A stretch of 64,000 nt of DNA from Streptomyces sp. NBRC 110035. Lineage in GTDB: Bacteria > Actinomycetota > Actinomycetes > Streptomycetales > Streptomycetaceae. Location of the stretch: contig NZ_BBNN01000039.1 of the NCBI RefSeq assembly GCF_000829695.1, forward strand, positions 1-64,000, given 5' to 3'. Position 1 is the first letter of the stretch. Every line of letters begins with the position of its first letter. A model generated the notes under the pieces. It searched no databases, was not told the DNA's origin, and worked only from the letters and a program-made list of their open reading frames with translations. The translations under genes and the position numbers were made by a program. Below, one piece after another: positions 52,930-60,353 of this stretch.

Positions 52930-54027
52930 TCAGGGGTGCGAGCCGTCGGTCAGCGGTTCCCGCGGCGGGTCGGAGAGCTGCTCGCGCAGATAGTTCCAGA
53001 CGACGGCGATCAGCGCGGCGACCGGTACGGCGAGCAGGCTGCCGACGATGCCGACCAGACTCCCGCCCAGCGTCACCGCCAGCAGGACGACCGCCGCGTG
53101 CAGTCCGAGGCCGCGGCTCTGGATCATGGGCTGGAACACGTTGCCCTCGAGCTGCTGCACCCCGACGATGACGGCCAGCACGATCAGCGCGTCCACCAGG
53201 CCGTTGGACACGAGCGCGATCAGCACCGCCACCAGACCGGCGAACAGGGCACCGACGATGGGCACGAAAGCCGACACGAAGGTCAGCACCGCCAGCGGGA
53301 GCACCAGCGGTACGCCCAGGATCCACAGGCCCAGGCCGATGAGCACGGCGTCGATCAGGCCGACGAGCGCCTGGGACCGGACGAACGATTCCAGGGTGTT
53401 CCAGCACCGCGTGGCCACGACCGGGACGTCGGTGGCGAGCCGGCCGGGGAGCTGCCGGCCGAGCCACGGCAGAAAGCGCGGGCCGTCCTTGAGGAAGAAG
53501 AACATCAGGAAGAGCGCCAGCACGGCTGTGACCACACCGTTGAAGACGGTGCTCACTCCCGTGGCGACCGTGGAGACGATGGTTCCGGCGCTGTCCTGGA
53601 CGCGGGCGGTCGCGGTGTCGAAGGCACCGGCGATCCGCTCCTCCCCGATGTTCAGCGGCGGCCCGGCAGCCCACTCGCGCAGCCGCTGGATGCCTTCCAC
53701 CACTCCGTCGGCCAGTTGTCCGGACTGCGACGTCACGGGTACCGCGATCAGCGCGACGGTACCCGTGGCCACCAGCAGGAACAACACGGTCACCAGTGAC
53801 GCGGCAAGCGCCGGGGCGAGGCCGCGCCGGCGCAGGAAGCGGGTCGGGGGCCAGGTGAGCGTGGTGAGAAGGAGACCGACTATCAGGGGCCAGACGATCG
53901 GCCACATCCGGCCCAGGACCCACAGAACCACCGCGACGGCCACCAGGACCAGCAGCAGCTCACCGGAGATGCGCGCGGACGTGCGCAGCGCGGCGCGGGT
54001 TTTTCCCGCATTCAACGTGGCAGACAT
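52930..54027 (-). CDS. AI-2E family (PerM-like) membrane transporter
   Basis: A 365-aa integral membrane protein with about eight helices. N-terminal pair: SGELLLVLVAVAVVLWVLGR and MWPIVWPLIVGLLLTTL; then LAASLVTVLFLLVATGTVAL, VFNGVVTAVLALFLMFFFLK, and a conserved C-terminal core VGLIDAVLIGLGLWILGVPL, LTFVSAFVPIVGALFAGLVA, ALIVLAVIVGVQQLEGNVFQ and PMIQSRGLGLHAAVVLLAVT, the signature of the family. Members export signals or solutes or exchange ions; most substrates are unknown. It could export the cluster product but the family is common in housekeeping contexts too. Confidence 0.92.
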   Translation of the reverse strand: MSATLNAGKTRAALRTSARISGELLLVLVAVAVVLWVLGRMWPIVWPLIVGLLLTTLTWPPTRFLRRRGLAPALAASLVTVLFLLVATGTVALIAVPVTSQSGQLADGVVEGIQRLREWAAGPPLNIGEERIAGAFDTATARVQDSAGTIVSTVATGVSTVFNGVVTAVLALFLMFFFLKDGPRFLPWLGRQLPGRLATDVPVVATRCWNTLESFVRSQALVGLIDAVLIGLGLWILGVPLVLPLAVLTFVSAFVPIVGALFAGLVAVLIALVSNGLVDALIVLAVIVGVQQLEGNVFQPMIQSRGLGLHAAVVLLAVTLGGSLVGIVGSLLAVPVAALIAVVWNYLREQLSDPPREPLTDGSHP

Positions 54028-54144
54028 GGAGGCACCTTATGGGGCCCGCCGGTCACGGACCTCGCCGCGTCGTGTCCGTCACCGGCGGTGGCGGCGCGGG
54101 GCCCGCACGCCGCCACCGGCACGGTGTGCACCGCGCAGGAACGA

Positions 54145-55350
54145 TCAGCTGAAGGGGTCCAGGGTGAGTCGGGCCTGGCGCGGGTCGCCGTCGTGGACGA
54201 GCGACTCGTGGTTGCCCACGTCGTCGAAGGCGAAGGCGTAGGCCTTCCCGTCGGCCATCTGTGCGTGGATGGCGCGGGCGTAGTGGTTGGTGACGGCGTC
54301 CTGGTAGAAGCCTGCCGCACCGGAGTCGGGCTGGTGGGGGTTGGTCAGGAGTGTGGAGCGGTGGAATCCGGCGCACAGGGTGCGTGAAATGGGGCCGCGC
54401 ACCTGGTCGTTCGGCGCGTCGAGCCGCCTGTGACAGCCGAAGACGGAGGAGGCGTCCGGCTTCTGGAAGCTGGTGACGACGGCGCCCGCGCTGTCGGTGA
54501 AGTTCATGACGTCACCGAGGACCCGTCCGTGGTAGGTGACGTCGGGCTGGTGGGCGAAGGGCGTGACCGTCAGGGTCGAGGCGGTGTACTTCTGCCAGAC
54601 GCGGTTGACGTAGTCGTCGATGACCGATGCCGGCAGGGCGCCGGTTTCCACTCCGTACAGCGGGGACAGTGCGCGTAGCACGGTGCCGTCGGACCTGGTC
54701 TGGATCAGGCCGGCCCAGCCTCCGGACTGTCCTCTGAGTGCGTCGAGAACTGCGGTGTAGCCACCGGACCTGAGCCGGCCGGCGCCCGCCGTGCTGCCGT
54801 CGGCGCGCTGCACTCCGACCGAGTAGGGCGCGGAGAACATGTCGACCTGCGTGCTGTTGAGCCACAGGCCCGAGTCGTTGAGGGTGTACTCCGACCAGTT
54901 GAACAGGATGTCCCGGTTGGGGTCGGCGGGGTTCTGCACGGCGGGCTGCACCAGGCCACCGGTGGTCAGCCTGAACACGAGCTTCCGGCCGTACGAGAAG
55001 TAGATGCGTCCGGAGAACTTCGGCATGCGGATGGTCGTGGACTGTCCGGCGGCCGGGCCCGGTATCGACGCGTCGGGCGCGGGGGCGGGCGGGTTGCCGC
55101 CTGCGGGCCAGGGGTGGAACGTGCCGTTCGCGTCGGCCCAGCCCTGGCGGCCGGTCGACAGCTGGGTGCCGAGGTTGTAGACGTACACCTGCTCGCCACG
55201 GCCCGAGTGGTTGGTGATCTGCAGGGGGATGGTGTCCGGGACGGCGGCGTGGGCGGCCGAGGGGGGTGCCGTGGCGAGCAGTGAGCCGCCGAGCAGCATG
55301 AGGGTGGTCGACATCACGGCCAGGGCCCGGTGTCCGAGTGTGCGCAGCAT
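54145..55350 (-). CDS. Secreted beta-1,3-glucanase, GH64 family
   Basis: A 401-aa secreted enzyme that releases laminari-oligosaccharides from beta-1,3-glucan such as fungal cell wall. The Sec signal peptide is MLRTLGHRALAVMSTTLMLL plus GGSLLATAPPSAAHA, cut near residue 36. The mature part has GH64/thaumatin-like sequence: LQITNHSGRGEQVYVYNLG, KFSGRIYFSYGRKLVF, DILFNWSEYTLNDSGLWLNS, TQVDMFSAPYSVGVQ with likely catalytic acids, and CAGFHRSTLL. No carbohydrate-binding module follows. A CebR-like operator 44 bp upstream suggests repression relieved by oligosaccharides. Confidence 0.9.
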   Translation of the reverse strand: MLRTLGHRALAVMSTTLMLLGGSLLATAPPSAAHAAVPDTIPLQITNHSGRGEQVYVYNLGTQLSTGRQGWADANGTFHPWPAGGNPPAPAPDASIPGPAAGQSTTIRMPKFSGRIYFSYGRKLVFRLTTGGLVQPAVQNPADPNRDILFNWSEYTLNDSGLWLNSTQVDMFSAPYSVGVQRADGSTAGAGRLRSGGYTAVLDALRGQSGGWAGLIQTRSDGTVLRALSPLYGVETGALPASVIDDYVNRVWQKYTASTLTVTPFAHQPDVTYHGRVLGDVMNFTDSAGAVVTSFQKPDASSVFGCHRRLDAPNDQVRGPISRTLCAGFHRSTLLTNPHQPDSGAAGFYQDAVTNHYARAIHAQMADGKAYAFAFDDVGNHESLVHDGDPRQARLTLDPFS

Positions 55351-55393
55351 GCTCCGTCTCCGTTCGACTGCGGTCGATGCGGGGTGGGGGGGG

Positions 55394-55407
55394 TGAGAGC
55401 GCTCTCA
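55394..55407 (-). promoter_or_regulatory. CebR/LacI-type operator before the GH64 gene
   Basis: TGAGAGCGCTCTCA is a perfect 14-bp palindrome and differs from the CebR box TGGGAGCGCTCCCA only at one symmetric pair. It lies 44 bp upstream of the glucanase ATG, where a LacI-family repressor would block transcription. No LacI-family gene is in the window, so the regulator must be elsewhere. Confidence 0.75.
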
Positions 55408-55513
55408 GCCTGCCGCCCTGGTATGGACCTGTCAACGGGTGGGACGGGGCGGGTCCGGCCCGGGTGCGCGGCGTCGTCGCGCACCGCGCCGCCCCGGCCC
55501 GGGCCCGTGTGCA

Positions 55514-56286
55514 CTACAGTCTCTCGGCCGGGAGTGACGCGTAGAGGTCGGCGAGGCTGGCCACAGTGGGATGATCGGCGGGAAACACGAGGCCGTCCAC
55601 CCGGGTCACGGGGTGGACCCCGAGGGTGGAGTTGGTGACGAACACGGCATCGCACCCGGCCAGTTCGGACAGGGTGAGGCGGGCGGCCGTCCCGGCCCCG
55701 GCGCGGCGCAGGAGTGCGCGGGCGGTGCCCGCGAGGGCCGGTCCCGCCGGTCAGACCACCCGGTCGTCACGGACGACGCCGATGTTCCAGGTACTGCCCT
55801 CCAGCAGCGCCGAGTCGCCGTCCGTGAACAGCACGTCGTCGTAACCGGACCTCCGGGCCTCGCGCCGCAGCCGCAGAGCGCCGAACAGACCGATGTCCTT
55901 CACCTCGGGCAGATCCCGCAGGTGGACGGCGGAGCGCACCCGCAGCGGCTCCGCCCTGGTCGCGGGCGTGGGCCTGACGGTCACCAGAACCTGCGGGACC
56001 GCGTCCTCGGACATGTTGGCGAGGCCGAGGAGCGGATCGAAGACGGTGATCCGCACGGCGCACCGGCCGGCCGCCGAAGCCGCACGGCGCGCCCAGGTAC
56101 GAACCCGTCCCAGGTCGAGTGGCACGTCGAAGAGGAGGCGGCAGTCGCGGTCCAGCCGCTCGAGGTGCAGCTCCAGTCCGCGGACCCTGCCGTCCTCGAT
56201 CGCATGGTGGTGAAGTGACCGTAGTTGGTCAGGGCCAAGGCCCGCAGAACCTCCGGGCCGGCGGGTGAGCCGTTCAGTTCCGTCAC
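55514..56286 (-). pseudogene. Class IV aminotransferase (ADC lyase/D-amino acid aminotransferase-like), broken
   Basis: From a GTG at 56286 the frame reads VTELNGSPAGPEVLRALALT and NYGHFTTMR. A missing base near 56205 then shifts the reading to EDGRVRGLELHLERLDRDCR, LRDLPEVKDIGLFGALRLRR and GYDDVLFTDGDSALLEGSTW NIGVV. An in-frame TGA at 55751-55753 follows, where relatives usually have Trp (VVWPxGPALAG). Past it the same frame continues PAGPALAGTARALLRRAG and CDAVFVTNSTLGVHPV to a TAG at 55514. So one frameshift and one TGG-to-TGA change break an otherwise full-length gene. The PLP lysine region is in LPEVKDIG. Confidence 0.75.
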
Positions 56287-56345
56287 CTCGGCGGAGCACG
56301 CGCCCCGCCCCCGAAGCGGCGCACTCCGGCCGGCGGACACGTGAC

Positions 56346-57032
56346 TCACTTGATGAAATCCTCGACGACCTTCGGCGGCCAGGTGCCGACCTTGAGCACG
56401 CCCATGGAGTAGGAGCGGGACACCAGGGCAGCACGGTTGGGCACCTTGAGCTTACGGAGCAGACCGGACACGTGGTACTCCACTCCCTGGCGGCTGAGGT
56501 GGAGGCGGGAAGCGAGTGGCACGGTGGAGACACCCGCGGCTATGCCTTCGAGGATGCGCGCGTCGACCTCGCTGAGAAGCTTCTTGCGAGGCACCACGAC
56601 CTCGGAGTCCGCGCTCTCGCCGTCCGCCGCGGGCAGCATCACCAGGATCCCGGCGACGTCCGGGATGTGGCCGCCGCGCACCGCCATCGCGGTCAGCGGA
56701 AGCGTGTGGGCGGTGTCCTGGCCCAGGGTGATGACCTCGGTGGCGAACCGGTTCCGCTTGCCCTCCAGCATGCGCGAGAACTGTCGCATCAGGGGCTGCT
56801 GGACGCTGGGGTGCACCAGATCGCAGAAGGGCCGGCCGCAAAGCTCCTCCACCGGGTTGCCGAACCGGCGGCCGAACTCCTGGTTGGCCTGCTGGATGGT
56901 CAGGGTGAGGTCCAGGCACGCCACGGAGGCGTGGGGTCGGTCTGCTGCGGAGGCCGCGCCGTCCAGCGGCCCCTCGGTCCCGTCGGCGGTGTGCGGACGG
57001 TCCATGACGAGGTCGTGGGGGGAAAGCGTCAA
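56346..57032 (-). CDS. PAS-LuxR transcriptional regulator
   Basis: A 228-aa regulator with a PAS sensor (about 35-130; ACLDLTLTIQQANQEFGRRF, CGRPFCDLVHPSVQQPLMRQ) and a LuxR helix-turn-helix at the end (LSEVDARILEGIAAGVSTVP, LASRLHLSRQGVEYHVSGLL and RKLKVPNRAALV). The size and order match PimM-type PAS-LuxR activators of Streptomyces antibiotic clusters. The start is a TTG at 57032; an ATG ten codons later (MDRPHTAD) is possible. The C-terminal end VGTWPPKVVEDFIK is unusual. It may control the NRPS-PKS cluster or a cluster to the right. Confidence 0.87.
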   Translation of the reverse strand: MTLSPHDLVMDRPHTADGTEGPLDGAASAADRPHASVACLDLTLTIQQANQEFGRRFGNPVEELCGRPFCDLVHPSVQQPLMRQFSRMLEGKRNRFATEVITLGQDTAHTLPLTAMAVRGGHIPDVAGILVMLPAADGESADSEVVVPRKKLLSEVDARILEGIAAGVSTVPLASRLHLSRQGVEYHVSGLLRKLKVPNRAALVSRSYSMGVLKVGTWPPKVVEDFIK

Positions 57033-57541
57033 GGAACTCAGGCCCTTCTACGTCGTACATCAAAGGGAAAAGAAGAACACGGCCGCCTTTCGGATCGACA
57101 CGGAAGCCCGATCCCAATGAAAGGCCGTGGCCGCGTTCGGCATTGATTCGGAGATTACGGAGACGACTGTCCGCGGTCAATGAGAGAACAGGGGCGGTCC
57201 GCCAACACTGTGGTCGCCCCTTCGGCAGGTACGGTCCCGCACCGAAGGGGTTCGGTCTTCGGTGGTTCGGTGCGCCCGCGGCCGCCCCGGGCGGGCACAC
57301 CGCCCGTACTGGACGAAAAACCCCGCCGCGACAACCCTGAGCCGTGGAGTCATGACAGAAGGAAGGTGTTTCGGCCCGCCGGAAGCGGCCGGGCCCGCTC
57401 CGGTCGGCCGGGCGCCCCGGGGACGGTGTCACAGCCACACCCCGGACCCCGGACCCGGAAACACCCGGGCACGGCACTCGAATTCCGCGGACCGTGCCCG
57501 GGTGTTCGTGATCGGCTCATTCCCCCTGGTTCGGAGGGAAT
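57033..57541. other. Region between PAS-LuxR and LAL genes
   Basis: About 500 bp with no supported gene. It must hold the promoter of the PAS-LuxR gene. A pair of CCCGGGTGTT/AACACCCGGG words (about 57460 and 57495) forms a possible hairpin that could end the LAL transcript. Confidence 0.45.
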
Positions 57542-60349
57542 TCACACGCTGGAAATCAGGGCGATCAGTTCTCGCCGGCCGGAGATCCCGAGTTTCCGGT
57601 AGGAATGGGTGAGGTGCTTCTCCACGGCCCGGGAGCTGACCCCCATGGCCTCGGCGATCTCCTGGTTCGTCAGACCTCTGCAGGCGAACGCGGCCACCCT
57701 GCGTTCGGTGCGGGTGAGCACAGCCTCCGGGTAGGCGGTGACGCCTGCGGGGACCCCACTGCCGACGGCGGCCCGTTCGGCGAGCCACGGTGCGCCGCAC
57801 GCGGTGGCGAGTGTCGTGGCCTCGCGGGCCAGGGCACTCGACTCCGCTCCCCCGCCCAGCCGTTCGGCGAGCGCCAGCAGGGCGCGGGCGAGTTCCAGCT
57901 GGTTGGCGGATCCGCGCAGCACGGCGACCGCCTGACGCAGCAGAGCCGTTCCCCGGCCGCCCTCCTCCAGGCGGCCCAGCAGGCGCAGCGCGCGGCCGAC
58001 ACCCACCGGCGCTCCCCACTGCTGAGCCCTGGCGTGTTCCTCCTCGGCCAGGGCGCGCGCCGCGCGGAGGTCTCCGAGGCGGCGATGAACACCGATGGCC
58101 CAGGGACGCCAGGGGAACAGCACCGGGTTCTGCCAGCCGGCGGCATCGAGGCGGCGCCCGCAGGAGCGCAGGGAGCCCAGTGCTCCGGTGAGATCACCCG
58201 TCGACACGGCGCCGGCGGCCTCCAGCAGACGCAGCATCGCGGTGACGGTCAGGCCCTGCGGGCGGATGTGTTCGGCACGTCGCAGCACGCGTCGGGCCGG
58301 GAGAGGGTCACGCGTCTCCAGCGCCACCATCGCGTGCGCGAGGGTGGCGACCGTGCCGAGGCTGTGCCGGTCGGCCTCGGTCATACCGAGGGCGGTCTCG
58401 GACTGCTCACGGGCCTGGGCGAGCCGGCCGCGGCCGATGTGGATCAGGGCCCGCTCGATGTGCACCAGCGCGTCGGCCGGCGCCGTGTGGTGTTCCCGGG
58501 CCCGGTACTCGACGGCCAGCCAGGAGTCGAGGGCTTCCACGGAGTCGGCGGCGATCATGGTGATGACCACCAGGGGAAGGGTGGACTGGACGCGGGCGAA
58601 GGTCGCCGGCTCGCGGTCGAGGACGCGTTCGGCACAGCGGACCACGTCCGCGGCCGGCAGGCTGCTGCCGAAAGTGGCGGCGACGAGCAGGGCGATCGTC
58701 AGTTCCCGCTCGCCTCCGGTCTCCAGCGGTGGCTCGGAGCCGAGCTGCCGCAATCGTTTGGCGGCGGCGGCGAGTTCGTAGGGATCCTCGTAGGCGCAGT
58801 GGCGCAGCCGGGCTTCCAGGCGCAGGGCGAGGTCCCGGTCGGTTCCGGTGAGTGCGGTGGCCGGTCCGAGCCCTTGCGCGGCCTGGCGCAGCAGGTCGAC
58901 GACGCCGGAGGGAGCGGGCCCCAGGGGGGTGGGTGAGATGCGCAGCACCGCAGCGGCCCGGTCACGGGCCTCGGGCAGCAGGGCTGTCGCCTGCGCGATG
59001 TGCCGTTCACAGGCCACGGGGTCGAAGGCACGTTCGGCGCTGCCGAGTTCGACGAGCAGGCGGGCGCGGTCAAGGCCCTGGGCGGCGCTGTCGAGAAGGG
59101 CACGACGCAGGTAACGGGCCGCGACGTCCGGGGCTCCGCGGCGCAGGGCCGTGTCGGCGGCGGACCGCAGGACGTCCACGGTCCAGGGCTGGTGACGGGT
59201 GACGACGGCCATGAGCTGTGCCGCGACCTGTTCGGCGGACCGTCCGGAGGCGTAGAGGAGGGCGGCGGCGGCGTCGTGGAGCTGTTCACGCCGGACCATG
59301 GTCAGAGTCGACTCGGCGGCGTCCCGCACCACACGGTGGACGAAGCGCGGCCCGCGGTCCGCGGCGACGAGCCCGAGGGCTATGAGCGTTCGCAGCGCGG
59401 CCGTGTAGCCGACGGAGTCGAGGCGTGCCAGGCCGGCGGCGTTGTCGGGGTCGACGTGATCGCCGAGTACCGCAATGGCGGCAGCGAGGTCACGGACCGG
59501 TGGGGCCTGGGTGCGCAGGATGCTGGCGAGCCGCTCCCGCAGCTGGGAGGGGCGCAGCGACCGTGCCTGGTCGGCGTGCTCGGCGAGCGGCCGCAAGCCG
59601 GAGTGCTCCATGCCGAGCAGGATGGACATCAGGAACAGGGGGTTTCCGACGGCGGTCTCGTGACAGGCCTGGACAAAGGTGTCGTCACCGGGCTCGCCGA
59701 ACCGTTCGTGGACCAGCTCGCGGGTGGCGTCGAGGCTGAGGGAAGCGGGCCGCAGGGACTGGGTGGCGGCCTCCCTGACTTCCCGTACCAGGGTGTGGTG
59801 GGTGCGGGGGTCTCCGTCACGCAGGGCGCACACGACGACGGCGCGCAGGCCGTGCAGCCGTTTGGCCAGGTAGGTCAGCCAGCGCAGGGAGGGGACGTCG
59901 GACCACTGGAGGTCGTCGACGAGGACGAGGAGCCTGCCGTCGGCGCTGACGTTGGCCAGGAGGGACAGCAGACCGTGCAGGACCGCCTCGCTGGCCGCGG
60001 CGGCCTGGTCCGCACCGGGCGAGTCGCTGTCGTCGGCGAAGACGTGGCGGGCGAAGGAGGCGTGGGCGTCCATCCAGCGGCCGCCGGCGTCCTCGGGCGA
60101 GGCGGACAGCAGGCCCTCGAAGAGCTGTCGCACGACTCCGAAGGCGAAGTCCTGCTCCATGGGCGCCGCGTTGGCACGCAGCACCCGGACGTCGTCGTGG
60201 CCCTCGGCCAGCGCGGGCAAGGACTGCAGCAGGGCCGATCGCCCGATGCCGAGCGGGCCGGTGACCATGATCAGGGAGGATCTGCCCCGGCCGGCGGCGA
60301 CCAGCGCCGCCTCGACCAGGGACGTTTCGGTGGTGCGCTCCAGCAGCAT
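57542..60349 (-). CDS. LAL-type LuxR regulator with altered Walker A
   Basis: A 935-aa large ATP-binding regulator of the LuxR family. The N-terminal AAA-like domain has GPLGIGRSALL at 31-41, where the usual GKT/S lysine is Arg, and Walker B RLLVLVDDLQWSD near 140. A long helical middle (about 350-860) resembles TPR-type repeats. The C-terminal HTH is LTRTERRVAAFACRGLTNQE followed by IAEAMGVSSRAVEKHLTHSY. It follows the next LAL gene by four bases, so both are in one operon. LALs usually activate antibiotic or sugar-use genes. The Arg may lower or abolish ATP hydrolysis. Confidence 0.9.
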   Translation of the reverse strand: MLLERTTETSLVEAALVAAGRGRSSLIMVTGPLGIGRSALLQSLPALAEGHDDVRVLRANAAPMEQDFAFGVVRQLFEGLLSASPEDAGGRWMDAHASFARHVFADDSDSPGADQAAAASEAVLHGLLSLLANVSADGRLLVLVDDLQWSDVPSLRWLTYLAKRLHGLRAVVVCALRDGDPRTHHTLVREVREAATQSLRPASLSLDATRELVHERFGEPGDDTFVQACHETAVGNPLFLMSILLGMEHSGLRPLAEHADQARSLRPSQLRERLASILRTQAPPVRDLAAAIAVLGDHVDPDNAAGLARLDSVGYTAALRTLIALGLVAADRGPRFVHRVVRDAAESTLTMVRREQLHDAAAALLYASGRSAEQVAAQLMAVVTRHQPWTVDVLRSAADTALRRGAPDVAARYLRRALLDSAAQGLDRARLLVELGSAERAFDPVACERHIAQATALLPEARDRAAAVLRISPTPLGPAPSGVVDLLRQAAQGLGPATALTGTDRDLALRLEARLRHCAYEDPYELAAAAKRLRQLGSEPPLETGGERELTIALLVAATFGSSLPAADVVRCAERVLDREPATFARVQSTLPLVVITMIAADSVEALDSWLAVEYRAREHHTAPADALVHIERALIHIGRGRLAQAREQSETALGMTEADRHSLGTVATLAHAMVALETRDPLPARRVLRRAEHIRPQGLTVTAMLRLLEAAGAVSTGDLTGALGSLRSCGRRLDAAGWQNPVLFPWRPWAIGVHRRLGDLRAARALAEEEHARAQQWGAPVGVGRALRLLGRLEEGGRGTALLRQAVAVLRGSANQLELARALLALAERLGGGAESSALAREATTLATACGAPWLAERAAVGSGVPAGVTAYPEAVLTRTERRVAAFACRGLTNQEIAEAMGVSSRAVEKHLTHSYRKLGISGRRELIALISSV

Positions 60350-60353
60350 GTGG

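Noticed and set aside
55751..55753. Reading the in-frame TGA as selenocysteine
   Set aside because: Relatives have Trp at this place, no SECIS-like element was seen, and the gene also has a separate frameshift, so mutation is the simpler reading.
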